From Beta vulgaris subsp. vulgaris (lineage: Eukaryota > Streptophyta > Magnoliopsida > Caryophyllales > Amaranthaceae), in NCBI RefSeq assembly GCF_026745355.1, contig NC_079205.1, positions 55,882,073 to 55,946,072 of the forward strand: a stretch of DNA of 64,000 nt. Direction: 5' to 3'. The notes under the pieces are model-generated. The model was not told the origin of the DNA, ran no database searches, and saw nothing but the letters and a program-made list of their open reading frames with translations. Positions within the stretch are counted from its first letter, which is position 1; the number at the start of each line of letters is the position of its first letter. Of this stretch, positions 1-12,643 are shown piece after piece. The position numbers were made by a program, and so were the translations under genes.

Positions 1-119
1 GTCTTACAGCTCATAACAAATAATGAGAAAAGGGCATGATGAGGGAGAAAGCTAGTAAAGGGTCCTCCTAGGCCCCTTCTACTAGCTTTAATCCCCCACC
101 CCTCTATGCTCTCAAATTC

Positions 120-1000
120 GTGATCACAGTACACCGGGCAATTTTTACACAGCTTTCAAGTCGAACAGGTCGTCCTACAAAGCTCTTTAATCCTAAAACT
201 TGTCTTGCTCTTCACATTGACTCAATAGAGAGGAAAATGACAACTATTCTAGGGTTTTTGGACTTCCTTGACATACATGAATCCACTTATGATCAACTAA
301 CTCTAGAATTTCTGAGTTCGTTAAACACAAGTAAGAGGATAAGGACTGTAGTGCTGTGACTATACAATGTCGACTTTTCAATACCGTTAGAACATTGTCC
401 TTCAATGAAATATGTGATGCATTTGGGATGGATTCTGGTGCTTCATGCTACGAGCCCTTAGGGGAGATTTGGGAGGGTAAGAGCAGCAGGCGTGGTAGGC
501 CAAAATAACTGATGGCAACATGCAGTTTAGGACGAATCCGTCCAAAGCCTCAGAAATCATTTATCCCGCTATTCGTTTTTTTCGTAGAATGTTGGTTTAC
601 ACCATATTTCCTAAACAAGAGGTTGGATAATTGTGGCGGAATAACTTTTGGTTCTTTGGTTGTTGGCCACTATGGGGCCTACTTTGGAGTCCAAATTAAT
701 TTTTACCTATCTCTTCCTTCATCGATTGAAGGAAACTCGGGTTGGTATCATAGTATCCGGGGAGATTATTTGTGGTGGAATGATCACTCTGATAGCGACG
801 TATCTAAACTTGGCATAAGACCTAGCATGCTTGGAATCAAGTGCGCCTTCAGCTGGTGAGTCCAACTTACTGGATGTTCCACCTTTGCAGGAGATGAAAT
901 TTCTGCGTGGTTATGAGTCTCATTGCATTTGGCTTGTGCGTTGCAAACCTTGTTGTTATGCTACTGGTGAGTTCATTTGGAGCCCAGCGACTAATTATTA
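120..1000 (+). pseudogene. Decayed Athila-type Ty3/gypsy ORF1/gag-like region
   Basis: Translation pieces in shifting plus-strand frames resemble the plant-transposon ORF1 domain found in Athila-type Ty3/gypsy elements. About 235-340 reads GFLDFLDIHESTYDQLTLEF. About 365-500 reads CRLFNTVRTLSFNEICDAFG. About 545-610 reads KASEIIYPAIRFFRRMLVYT, and about 740-800 reads GIIVSGEIICGGMITLIATY. This order matches what I know of the family. Several frameshifts and stops separate the pieces, so no protein can be made. The small open frames at 120-359 and 512-859 are fragments of this region. It points opposite to the integrase remnant that follows, so the two belong to different or rearranged copies. 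The 5' part and LTR lie outside the window or are unrecognisable. Confidence 0.6.
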
Positions 1001-1259
1001 ACTGATGGTGAGTTCTTCCTACTCACATATCAAGAGCCGACCGTTGCACTCCCGAGAGTGAGGTGGATGGTTCTTCTGCCTTGTAGTCCTTCGATATGGC
1101 CTCCATCATGGCTACCATAACCACTAAAGTGGACAATCACTAGGTAACAGATACTCTTCGGGGTATTCAGACCGACCCCGACCATGTGGTAGAGCTTCGA
1201 TCTTTGACTATTCACCAAAAATGGATCATACTCTCCCAAAATCATAGACTCCATAAAGT

Positions 1260-2450
1260 ATAGTTTTCATAACTCGAAATGGTCCCGACCACTTGAATTT
1301 TAATTTTACGGGGGAAGAGTTTTAGCCTTGAGTTAAACAACAAGACCTTGTCTCCAACTTGGAATTCTCGTTGTTGAATCCTATGATCATGCCACTTCTT
1401 TGTTTGCTCCTTATGCAATCTTGAACTTTCATATGCCTCAAATGAAAGCTCTCATTTCGAGCTTTTCTCGCCAAATTGAGATTTGTGTTTAGCTTTTTTT
1501 TTTTTTTTGCCCACCAAGCTTTATGCGGGGAAGAGCTTTAGCCTTGAGTTAAACAACAAGACCTTGTCTCCAACTTGGGATTCTCGTTGTTGAATCCGGT
1601 GATCATGCCACTTTTTTGTTTGCTCCTTGTACAATCTTGAACTTTCAAATGCCTCAAATGGGAGCTCCTCAGCTTCTCATTTCGAGCTTTTCCCGCCAAA
1701 TTGAGATCCGTGTTTAGCTTTTTTTTTTTGCCCACCAAACTTTATGCTCGAGCTCAATTAACAAATGACAAACTTTTCCGTACTCTAGGTGGTAGGAATG
1801 GTATCGAGAGGTGTCTTGAAAATTGTGCGAAGTGCCCAAAGAGCATCATCAAGCTTTAAAGATCAATTTCCTTGTCTTATTTACCACTCTCGTAATGACA
1901 TTGTTTACCTCATGGTTGGAAATTTCAACTTGACCTTGGATTTGGGGATGATAGAAATTTCAAGAGCGTCTCTAATTACTTCTTGGCGAAGTGTGAACCG
2001 CCATCACTAATAAAAACTTGGGGCACTCCAAACCAAATGATTTTTTTTCAGAAGTTTGGTAACAACTTTGTGGTTATTTGAAGGGGACGCGATGGCTTCA
2101 ACCCACTTACATAATCAACCGCCATAAGTATGTACATTTTGCCAAAGGATGGAACAAAAGGACCTATAAAATCCACTCCAAATACATCTCATTTCTTTTA
2201 GTGATTCCACCACTTCTTTGAAATCTACCACAGATTAAAACAAATTATCGAGCATCTTTTTGCACGGAAGGCCGAAACATACTACTTTGGAATACTTTAG
2301 CAACAATTGTGCTTGCTCTATCATGCCCTCCACAAGCCAAAGTATGACAATGATTCAACACCGAAGTTATCTTTTTTATCAACTTGAAGCCATTTGAGGA
2401 GATATTAAGACTCTTGATATTGGGATTCAAATACTCCATCATTCCCACAT
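1260..2450 (-). pseudogene. Broken Ty3/gypsy integrase region
   Basis: Read on the minus strand, three integrase landmarks follow in correct order. At 2450-2245 is an HHCC zinc-finger-like segment, HCHTLACGGHDRASTIVAKV, ending in FRPSVQKDAR. At about 2140-2040 is a catalytic-core segment, MAVDYVSKWVEAIASPSNNH, followed by WFGVP and SDGGSHF-like residues. At 1740-1310 is the C-terminal stretch with DKVLLFNSRLKLFPGKL-like residues. Stops and frameshifts interrupt each part, and the C-terminal stretch is duplicated. No LTR, RT or gag can be joined to it. It was probably an Athila/Tat or chromovirus-like element; the lineage is not resolved. It is non-functional. Confidence 0.7.
1312..1745. repeat. 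Tandem duplication (~220 bp x 2) inside the gypsy remnant
   Basis: The stretch beginning GGGAAGAG at 1312 and ending in the T-run and TTGCCCACCAA near 1520 is repeated with high identity from about 1528 to 1745. The offset is 216-221 bp, differing by T-run length. It covers the integrase C-terminal code, so the duplication is a late rearrangement of the dead element. Confidence 0.75.
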
Positions 2451-4995
2451 TAATTATGTTGCATCTATGCAGCGCTCAGTTGACACGATGACCTTTGAAT
2501 ATGAGTCTTTCTAGTACAGCAATGTTCCATAATTATTATGAATATCTTCGAGCTTGGAATATCTCACAAGGATGGGCACACATCTCACAAGAATGGACGT
2601 ACACCCGTACACCGCTCTAGTGATTATCCGATGCACGAAGTTGCTCGAGACCCTTGAGTCTCCTTTTCTCCCTTCTTCTTACATGCTCTAACATTACACA
2701 TTGAGGACACTTGCTTCTAGCTTGGGAAAGGGATATACTTCATTATTTGTACATATTAGATCTTGTTTTCCGGGCTTTGGCAAAATTTGCCAAATACTTG
2801 TGTCGATACGACACGACACCGACACCGACACAAGTACGATATATGGGGGCGGATACGTTAAGTTGCACTCGGGTACGGTTAGATCTAGCAAGGGAGAAAT
2901 AGACGAAAAGAGAAAAGGGCATCACCTAATTCAGTGTACTTCACATTAATTTTTGAGAATTAGGGTTTAATTGTAAACCCTAAATCAGTTATAACTAATG
3001 TCAAAATATATGGAATCTCTTCACAGTTGGGGCTTTTGCTCGGGAACTTTCGTCGTCTTCCATGGTGTGAGTTTCTCAATAGGGAGGACTAAAGAAAGAT
3101 GAAAACTGAAAAGCTCTTTTTCTAACTTCGAGGGGGGGGGGGGTGTGCCGCTTAGGAAAGAGAGGGAGTAAAAGCATGAGAATTATTTTTAGTAATTAAA
3201 GGAAGGAGAGATGAATTGCTTTCTTTCTCTCACTACTTTTTGGTTAATGAAATGACATGGGAGCTCGGTAGAGTTGGAGGGGCATCATTTATGGTATCTT
3301 TTTATGCCATTTTCAGTTTATTTTACCTTTTCCACTAAGCAAAGTTTGTCTAACCTTTTAATATGTTGTTAGCAACAAAAAAATATCCGTACCCGTGTCC
3401 AAATTTCGGACGGTCCTGATTTTTCGGAAGTGTCATAGCTGAAACTCGGATCCATACCCGTACCTATACCCAACACTCCTAGCCGAGCCAGGTAACATAG
3501 CATATTAGTCATTTTAGGCATATTATTAGGATTATTTTCATTCAACTTTTGTATAGAGTTTCATGTTTAGGATGCATTTTAAAGATAACTTTCACAATTA
3601 GTTGCATTCGTTCATGCATGCATTTAGGAGTAGTCTCTCGTTGATGATAGTAAATTATGCATGTGCTGATGTGCTTTTGAATAAATAAAATAAAAAACAA
3701 AATTCTACGAAAATTCTTCAAAAGTCATCATTCATTTTACTTCCAGTGAGCCTGAACTCAACTTCACACCTCTGGGATCTCTGCTATTTAAGCCTTTTAT
3801 GAACCATCTTGGCCTGCCTTAGTCAAAATCGGCCCCAAAGACTTGAAAATCACCATTAAGAGGAGAAATTATATCAAAATAACACAATGGTTCCATAACT
3901 ACTCAAGTTATGGTCAAATTAACCTAAAATGCACTAAAGTCAAAATATATGTTAAAATAAGACTTAAATGCTACTAAAATGAAGACTAAAACACACTTAT
4001 CAGGACCTTAAAGAGTAGCATATTGATAAATGATTGGAGACCGATTTCTCTCAAGTTAATGGCTGCACTTTTCTGCCCCATCCAGGTAGTGTGCTTGTAT
4101 TACATAGGTCACTTGTCACTACATGATGTTTTCCTTTAATGATATGCTGAAGCGTTAATCAGACTACAAGGGTATTTATGTAGAAAGATGAATACAGTAT
4201 AGATTTGAGGCGATGGTAGCACAATGTTGGGAAGAGTGAATTGTACAAGTACAATACATATATAGATGAATAGATGATATCCATTGGTAGAGGAACCATT
4301 ATTGTATCGGCGAGGATAATGTCCTTGACCAACGTCTCCTCTGGAGGAAATCAGTTCCTGAGCTCTAGCGCAGCCTGCCATTATCATTAGGGAGAGAGAG
4401 CTCTGAGTAGGAATCTGAGCCCATATCAGCCGCAATTTTTTTTAAAGTTTTCACTGAGAAGCCCATTGGATCACTTCCCTTGTTTGTGGTTTGGCACTCA
4501 AAGTCCAAACACATAGGAAAGCTTATAGGGAATATGAGAAGAGAATCAAGCGTTTGTAAAAAGACTTAAATTCTTCCGAACCTGCCAGTAAGTGGCTTTG
4601 CCTTAATAAAGAGCTAGATTATCTTTCTTGTTATGAAAGCAAACAAGGGAATAGGCTCTGTAATCCAGCTGTACATCTTTTACATTTTATGAATTCTGGT
4701 TGAGTATTTATGGTAAATAAGTGTAGAGAATATGTTGTGTAATCTTTTGTGGATCTTAGAGGACGAGTGAAGTGTCCTACTGAGAGGCATAGATAATTTG
4801 GAGGAAGCTATGAACCTTCTCTAGAGTATTCCATACTGTTTTGAACACATAATTGGAGGATGTAAGTTGATAAATCCAGCAGTTAAATGTGTCCCTCCCG
4901 TTTAATTTGATGATAAAATTCTTGGATCCCACTTGGGATGCTTGCCTCTTACATCTTATGCTCTAATGCTTTCTTCACATTTCTTATCTTATTTA
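2451..4995. other. Spacer without a recognised gene
   Basis: AT-rich sequence with no convincing exon on either strand. It holds CGACAC/ACCGACAC-rich stretches near 2805-2835 and 3385-3475 (the latter with CCGTACCCGTGTCC), a G10 run near 3133-3143, and a decayed LTR-like stretch around 3480-4010. None can be assigned to a family by eye. Confidence 0.5.
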
Positions 4996-5186
4996 CTTCC
5001 ACGGTTCTTTTATTATTGCAACATTTCACTTATTTAGAAGTTTCATATTAATTGCAACATTACTAAATTTAATTATGTTTTTTCTCTATCTCTCTCCTTA
5101 TCACATGGGTTCCTTTTTTCATCTCTCTCATCTCATTAAAAATGTGCAACTCCTTACATGTTGCAATTATTGAAGAATGGAGGAAG
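4996..5186. mobile_element. Stowaway-like MITE (TA target duplication)
   Basis: Imperfect terminal inverted repeats: the left end is CTTCCACGGTTCTTTTATTA and the right end, read inversely, is CTTCCTCCATTCTTCAATAA. TA dinucleotides flank both sides (4994-4995 and 5187-5188). It is 191 bp, non-coding and AT-rich. These features fit the Tc1/mariner Stowaway group. Confidence 0.7.
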
Positions 5187-5474
5187 TATAGAAGAAAAAA
5201 AATTGCTTCGTTTTCATTGGTTCACTACTTCATAGCTCCTCAGTTCTCTAGTCCTTTCATTATTCTGCTCTTTCTTTTCTCAATGTTTGCTTAGTTTCCA
5301 ATTGCTAGCTTGTCATTGGATGCTTCTCGATTAAACAGGGAAAAGATCAAAGGAATAGACTTTTAATATCATTTTTTTTCTTTTTCCTTTTTTGTTCTAG
5401 CATGTGTGTTTATATCTCATAATTGTACATGTATCATGAGTTCAGGTCGATACTGATGTTATCTTCTGCTACAG

Positions 5475-5590
5475 TTTGGGGGCAATGCAACCATGCTTTC
5501 CATCTACACTGCATCTTGAAGTGGGTGAATTCACAAACCTCTCAAGCTCATTGTCCTATGTGCCGTCGAGAATGGCATTTCAAGGACTAA
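5475..5590 (+). pseudogene. APC11: Isolated last exon of APC11 (anaphase-promoting complex RING subunit)
   Basis: An acceptor (CTACAG) is followed by 116 nt that read, in phase 1, [20 protein letters not shown], then [17 protein letters not shown] and a stop. This is the C-terminal half of the RING-H2 domain of APC11, the catalytic RING subunit of the APC/C ubiquitin ligase. The CxH..H and CPMC metal ligands are present. Plant APC11 is about 84 aa; this exon supplies the last 38 or so. The first half (the MKVKILRWHAV-type start with its own cysteines) is not visible on the plus strand between 2451 and 5474. It may be a gene fragment carried by duplication or a transposon, or a real gene with a very distant first exon. 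The ending HFKD differs slightly from the usual QFKE. The coding identity is secure; functionality is doubtful. Confidence 0.8.
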
Positions 5591-7780
5591 AACCCATGTT
5601 CACCAAATCTCTTGTCAACTAGCTGCGAAATTGGCATATTATGTCTAAATCATGGTACAACTCTCATTCTTCCTTCCATGGCGATATCATTTTTCAAGTC
5701 AAATGCCTGACGATATCATTTATGAATCATCTATGTGATTATGTGGTTAGTTTACAGCTCACAAAAATTGCTACAGCTTGTTACTCCAAAACTTCCTTGG
5801 AAGTTGAAGTTATGAGATGTTCAATTGTTGTTAGATGATCAAGTTTACAGGTCATCATTTTGTTTTGTATAGATTTTAAATAATTTAGGTGCTAATTGAT
5901 TGACAATGATAGAAATTTGAAATATGATTCACGAGGAAACAAGTGGGCATAATGGAGAGTGACCTGCCAATACTAGCTATATTTGCCACTAATCGTCAAA
6001 AATTTGGAGTGAAGTCTCTTTCAATCCAACGAGACAAAGGAAGTGGACCTGTAATTGCTATGGTGCCATTATTCTATTAGTGTTGGATATTTTTTTGGGT
6101 TTTCCTTTCTCTTTCTGTCTTCCTGGCATTTGGTACGGGGAAAGAATTTCGGATTAGTAAGTGTTAGATTTTTTTTTTTGGGATAAAGATCACGTCATTG
6201 CATAATTGCATATCTTTGGTAGTGGATGATGAATCTGATTTATAGGTGTAAGAGATATTCTTGTTTGTTGATCTTTGTTTTTGCTCATACATTTAGAGCA
6301 GGGAATTCGAATGGTGAAATAGTAGTCGTATACGAACGGTGCATTTGAGTGAGGGAATTTGGAGAAGCCGAAGGCAACGATGGTGAGGTATACATTTTCA
6401 TTAATGGGGATATGAATGATAAGTAGGATGAGAGAGAATTGAAGGGATCTATTTTGTTTTTTTATTTGAAAAATAAAAATAAATGAGTACTAAAGTTCTA
6501 ATATTGGAAAGATTTGGTTGGAAATACAAGTCCATATTTTGGTTTTCCTCTCATCCCTTTCCCATGCACCATCATCATGTTTTGTATAATAAGTTTGTCT
6601 TAGAGATGATAAGACAACCCTCTAACTAGGACCATGGAGAATTTAATGGTCCATAATGAGTTTGGAACTTAAAAAGTATGTTCGAAATCATTTTAATCCA
6701 CTAGATTAAATAGATCTGGATAGATATATGATTATATACCATAGAATCATCCCTCACTTATAAAGAGAAACTACTTAGTTCCATTGGAAATAAGGGAGCA
6801 TGACTAGTTTCATTACCTCTTATATGTACCAATGCTTTTAGGTAGGATAAAACTCTTGTCCACTTTGAGAGTGACAAAGCAGAACTCAAAAGAGAGAGTG
6901 GACAAAATGGTCCCGATCTTAGTTTGGAACTCCAAAATACTCATCTTATACTTTGTCTCTTTTTTTGGGTACAAAACCTATACCGTACAAATGAGCAATG
7001 AAATACTTTTGATTGTATGGTACATTCGAGTGTATAATATGAACTACGCTTTATATTTTGCTTATTCTTTTGATGTCGACGAATAGATGACATGGGGGTG
7101 GGGTTATCACTTTCATATTAACGCTAATTCCTCCTATTAGTTTTATCTTTCGATGGAGCAAACTATTGGAGAATGAAGGAGTATAAGTCAAGGTAAGGCC
7201 TCAAATATACTAATGGCTCTTTTGATAGGTGGGTAATAAAGGCTAGTAACAGTATTGAATTCTAGTCTAAATTTGTAAGAGTTTCTTATGTTATATATTC
7301 ATGGCAAGGAAACTTCATCTCCAAGTCATGTGATTTTTATTCATAAATTTCTATTATCGCTCAATAAAACTTTTCCAAGTGATTATGAATGGACGGACGG
7401 TGATGAATTTTGAGGATGAAGTTTTTTTGAAATAAAATAGGATTACCATGGATATTAACATATAAATTTCATTTACTAACTTACTATAAAATGTAACACA
7501 ATGACCATCATTTATAACCATCAATAAAACGAATTGTAAAATTTATTGTTGATTATTGCAGTTTGTTTGAAGATCCTTTGAAATACTCACGTGAGCTATC
7601 ATATTGCAAAAGAAAAAGTAAATAACCATTTTATAAATTTGAGTAAATACTTTTTTATTCTTAACTAGTTGTTGGGTATGTGTAATGCGCCTGGTAATTT
7701 AATAAACTATATCATTTCAAAATACACTATATTATTTCAACATTAAATATAAATGAACGAAAAAATTGAAAGACAGTACA
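5591..7780. other. Spacer without a recognised gene
   Basis: AT-rich sequence. The first ~250 bases could be the 3' untranslated region of the APC11 exon copy. No further exon, RNA gene or bounded transposon is recognisable. Confidence 0.5.
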
Positions 7781-7786
7781 AACTTG

Positions 7787-7960
7787 AACAAGAGAAAATG
7801 AAGAAGTCATGAGGGAGAAAATGAAGAACTTATGAGAGAGAAAATGAAGATGTTAATTTATGAGAGAGAAAATGCAGAAGTTATAAGAAAACGAAAGGAG
7901 AGAGAAGTTATCAAAGGAGAGAGAAAGAGAGAGAAGTTATCAGAGAAGAGAGAAGAAAGA
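7787..7960 (+). repeat. Purine-rich short tandem repeat
   Basis: The motif ATGAGAGAGAAAATGAAGAA recurs with variations at irregular spacing of about 20-30 bp, then grades into GAGAGAAGTTATC repeats. The strand is almost pure purine, so the open frame across it (7832-8041) is a composition artefact. Confidence 0.7.
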
Positions 7961-8025
7961 GCGGAAGACGGTACGCGAGAAAAATTTAGAGTTGTAATTA
8001 TTACAACTCACGTGAGATGGATCGG

Positions 8026-8048
8026 GTGCACACTAAGTTAGTGTGCAC
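8026..8048. repeat. 23-bp perfect palindrome
   Basis: GTGCACACTAA, a central G, then TTAGTGTGCAC. A second palindrome, AGTTGTAATTATTACAACT, lies just upstream (about 7990-8008). They resemble the palindromic GTGCAC/GTACAC ends of the elements at 34825 and 43695, but no bounded element was found here. Confidence 0.6.
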
Positions 8049-8344
8049 GAGGTTCATATTTATTTTGGGCTTGTTAAGTACCGCCATACTTTTACCAAGC
8101 ATTGCTCGTCCACTTCCCTTCCTTCATACTCACTTAGGGAGCATTTGGTATGATGAACGAAAACTAAATGGAAAGGATTTGGATAAGGATGGGAAATGAA
8201 AATAATAATTGTTATCTTTAATAGTTTGGTATCCTAGTGGAGTGAAAACAATTGAGAGGTTTATGATTAAGGAAAGGTAATTTGTTTCTACTAGTTTGAT
8301 AAGGGTAACAACCTAGGGGGTTATGTTTCTCTTCGGAAACGGTA

Positions 8345-8360
8345 TTTGTTACTTAACATT
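8345..8360. repeat. Target-site duplication of the LINE, left copy
   Basis: TTTGTTACTTAACATT, identical to 14729-14744 on the other side of the LINE. Confidence 0.9.
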
Positions 8361-8468
8361 TTTTTTTTGATCAGTAAGGCTCAATTTCTCATTAATCAAA
8401 AGAGTGTTACAGCTCATCAGGCTATTAGCCTACACATGTCCATCAGAATTGGCCAAGTATCCAACAAA

Positions 8469-11400
8469 CTATACACTTGTCTGCTTCCATATTACAAATT
8501 CAGAATTTCGAAAATATCCATGACTTGCTATAAGATCTGCCACTGTGATGGACCTTTGAGTTTTATGAGAAATTGAGAGGTTGAGTCCTCTAGAAGAGGC
8601 GGATCTGATGAAATTCAACATCAGCGATAAGTTTGGTGGGCTTCCTGAGGTAGAAGAACACCATTTAACTGCCATAAGAGATTTTGATAGGAGTTCAGTG
8701 GGTTGATGTTTATACTGCTCACAGTTGAGGGAGATTTGAGCTGCTCTGTGGATCGCTATTACTTCAGCTGAGTTTGAATCCATTGGAGGAATTGGACCCA
8801 AGAAGAGGCAAAGAATTTCTTTTTTCCTGTTGAGAAGAGCACCACCAATAACTGATCTATTTTGAGAGGGGATCCATGAAACTTCGACCAACCATTGAAG
8901 CTTGGGCCAATTTGAGGGATCCTTGAGGAGAGATAATCTGCGAGAATGATTTGGAGGGGGCCCCTTCCATTGAAGACACTCTGGGTTTCTGATTACTTCC
9001 TCAGGAGAATAAGGAAAGGAGTCCTTCCAACCTTTGATCCACCAACACAGACGAAGAAGGATCAAGGTTTGGACCTCATGGGTGGAGCTTGAAGAGTTAC
9101 CAAAAACCCTAGCATTTCTTTCCTTCCAGAGTGACCAGAGAATCACCTGGAATGATGCAAGCCATACTTTCCGAAAAAATTTGATTTTGCTGGGGTAGTT
9201 CCACTGTGCGAGAGCCATTTCAACAGAGCGCGGCCATACCCATGATATTTTCCAGAGAGAACACCATCAATTTCAGATTGATTGGGCGAAGGGGCAGAGG
9301 AGAAACAGATGAGAAACATCTTCTGGATTTTCGTGACAAAAGGAGCAGGATACATCCGACATTGGAATGATATTGTGAGTTGCTAGTTTCATTTTTGTGT
9401 TGACTCTTTCTAATAATACTAGCCATAAGAAAACCTCAATACGGAAAGGAACTAATCCTTTCCAAAGTTTATGGGAAACATCCCGGAGTAGGCACTCCGA
9501 GTTCTTTTGTAACTCCATGTAGACAGATTTAACTGAGTAGGTTCCAGAGTTATTGGGGAGCCATAACCATTGGTCTTTTTTGTCTTTTGAGAGAGAGGTC
9601 CCTTGAAGAAGAATGGAGAGATCATTCCATTCAACTTGATCTCTTGGCCTAAAAGCACGCTTCCATGTTATATTCCACTTCCAATTCGAATTTACCCAGG
9701 TCCCCATAGAAGCCACAGAGGCTAGGGGAAAAACAGCGATGCGAAAGAGCCTGGGAAATCTATATTTAGCTGCTACTTTAGTGAGCCATGAATCATGCCA
9801 AAAAAGAGTGTCTTCTCCATTCCCAATTTTTCGCCTTGAGCCAAATTCCAGTAGATCACGAGCCCCCTGGTGTTTTAAAATGCGATTACAGATTCCTCTC
9901 CATGGGCCTCCTTTTGACAGGTGATTTAGGTCACCCATTCTAAAAGATGGAGAGTAGTGATACTTGGCCTGGATAGTTTGACTCCATAACGAGTTGGGCT
10001 CAAGGAAAAATCTCCACACCCATTTAAACAAAAGGCCGAGATTTTGGAGGTAAAGATTGCATACATTCAATCCACCCATCATTTTAGGAAGCTGAATACA
10101 TTCCCATTTTATAAGAGCCAGGGCCTTTTTGTCAAGCCCGCCATTCCACAGAAACCGGCGTTGAATGCCAATTATTTTCTGAATAACCCCTTGAGGAATA
10201 GGATAGAGAGACATGAAGTATACTGGGAGGTTTGAGAGAGATGCCCTCAGCAAGGTGAGTCTGCCTCCTATAGAAAGTAGGTTACTCTTCCATCCGGCAA
10301 GTTTAAGTTTCATTTTTTCAATCAATAAATCCCATGCCGCCACCCTTGACATGTTCCCTCCAATAGGGAGACCAAGGTAAGTGAGAGGAAATTTTCCAAC
10401 CTTGCAACCAAGGAGATGAGCAAGTTCCTGCAATTTATCTTCATTTACATTAGCTCCCAGCAACTCAGATTTGTGGAAGTTGATTTGTAGGCCCGAAGCC
10501 AGTTGAAATAAGATTAGAACTTTTCTTACGTTATGGAGAGACTGCGGATCCGGAGAAGAGAATAATACTGTGTCATCGGCAAATTGAAGGTGAGAGAGAA
10601 CCGGGCCATTTTTGCAAACCTCGATCCCAGACCAAAAACCCAACGCTGTTGCTTTTTGATTAAGAGATTCAACACTTCCACCACTAAGATAAATAAGAAA
10701 GGAGAGAGGGGATCTCCTTGACGGAGACCTCTTTGAAGCTTGAACGGTTTTGTGGGAGTACCATTCAAAAGAATGGAGGCAGTTGCTGAGGATACACAAG
10801 AGGAGATCCATCAAATCCATTGAGAAGGAAAACCCATCTGCTCCAAAATCCAATATAGAAAGGACCAAGAAACACAATCGAAGGCTTTATGAAAGTCCAG
10901 TTTTAGAAGGACTGCCGGGAGTTTGGAACTCTTGCACGACTCCAGTAATTCACCTGCAATCAAAACACTATCCAGAATATTTCTTCCTTCAATGAAGGAA
11001 GATTGGTGAGGCCCAATTAAGTGATTCATCACTCGTTTGAGCCTATGGGCCAAAATCTTGGCAATAATTTTATAAATACAGCCAACCATACTGATTGGCC
11101 TGCATTCTTTGAAACCTCTAGGATTTTCAATTTTTGCAATTAACGCAATAAAGGCTACATTGCTCCCTTTGAAAAGGTTCCCTGTCGACCAGAATTCCTG
11201 AATGATAGAATAAACATCTTCCTTAATAATCTCCCAGGAAGATTTGATGAACCTGAAATTAAAGCCATCGGGCCCCGGGGATTTCGATGGATTACATGAT
11301 GCAACTGCATTATCAATTTCCAGGTTGGAGACTGGTTCAATAAGGTTTGCTGCCTGTTGTTCGGAGAGTTTCATAAAATCCAGCCCCTGAAAAATCGGTC

Positions 11401-12610
11401 TTTGAAAAGATTCTTCTTTGAACAAGTTAGTGAAATAATCCAATGCAGCCAATCTGATTTCATCTGGAGTCTCCAATTTGGATCCATCAACTTCTAGGGA
11501 GGTGATGCTGTTTCTGTTCCTGCGAATAGAGGCTAGAGTGTGAAAGAACTTTGTGTTCTTATCACCATGTTTTAGCCATTGCACTCGGGAGTTCTGAGCC
11601 CAAAAGATCTCTTTCTTTTTTAGCCAACTCCAGAGTTCCGTCTGCGCAGAAGATCTTTGCCTTGCCTCTTCTTCATTCAAGGATCGAGAATTGGTCAAGT
11701 CATCCCATTCTTGAATTTCCGTTTCAAGAGATGAAATTTTTGTGTCAATGTTGCCAAAGCATTGCAAGTTCCACGTTTTGAGATCAGCCTTAACACTTTT
11801 CAATTTTCCCATGATAAACATTCCTCCAGATTTACTCCAGGTGTTTTTGATGGTTTCTAGACAGCCCGGGTGTGAAAGCCACACGTCTTGAAATCGAAAA
11901 GGTCTGGGGCCCCAATCGATGTTCATGGTTCTGATTATAAGAGGACAATGATCCGAAATTGTCCTTTTGAGAATTGAAGTGTTAATGAGAGGGAATTTAT
12001 CAATCCACTCTGCTTGAACAAAGAACCTGTCTAACTTGCTCATAGAGGTTCCTCGAAACCAAGTAAACCATCCTTCAGATGGAGTGATCTCTATACGGTG
12101 TAATTCTGTGATAAAGTCATTGAAACGTGCTGAATTTGCAGGGTCAATGAGTTAGCTGCCACGATCTTTTTCAGATAATGTTTCATTAAAGTCTCCGGCT
12201 ATCAGACAAGGATATTTAGAGGAAGAAAAAAATTCTACAATGTCTCTCCAGGTACCTGCTCTTACCAAGCCATCACAAGAGTTGTACACATTAACAAGAG
12301 TACAAGGGAAATCATTTGAGATCAAAATACCTGAGATCGAGATCCAATTGCGGTCTATATGAAAAGACCGCATCTGGAATTGAGAGCTTCTCCATAATGA
12401 TATTAATCATCCTGAGTTCCCCTCTGAGGGACTCAAGCAGAATTCTACGTCGTCCCAATTCCATAAAGATTTTACCATTTTGGGAGTGAGAGCTTCAAGT
12501 TTGGATTCCTGTATAAAAGTAACCCATGGATTATGAGAGTTCAAAAGTTTCCTGAGAGACCTGCGTTTAATCCGTGATCCAACACCTCTAATGTTCCACG
12601 ACAAAATCAT
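8469..12610 (-). pseudogene. LINE ORF2: endonuclease, reverse transcriptase, RNase H-like; inactivated
   Basis: Begins MILSWNIRGVGS at 12610 (apurinic endonuclease family), with QESKLE, the catalytic AGDFNE segment near 12180 and SDHCPL near 11960. The RT domain covers about 11250-10300, with KLDFHKAFDCVSW, QRGLRQGDPLSPFLF and the catalytic FADD near 10585. A zf-RVT region follows (CSFCHENPEDVSHLFLLCPF, near 9300), then an RNase H-like C-terminus ending at 8469. About 1,380 codons, the usual length for plant L1 ORF2. Defects visible: in-frame TGA at 12407-12409, TAA at 12152-12154, TGA at 10811-10813, a single-base-type frameshift near 10660, and two TGA codons at 9273-9275 and 9267-9269 where tryptophans are expected. 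Apart from the frameshift, the frame is conserved throughout, so the element is fairly young. Confidence 0.92.
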
Positions 12611-12643
12611 TGGCTTATGTTTATTGAGAGAGAGATGGGATTG

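Noticed and set aside
512..859. 115-codon open frame
   Set aside because: Runs across frames of the decayed Athila-type ORF1; the family-like residues lie in other frames.
2743..2949. Several short overlapping frames around GACACCGACACCGACAC
   Set aside because: A short simple repeat opens several frames at once; no protein resemblance.
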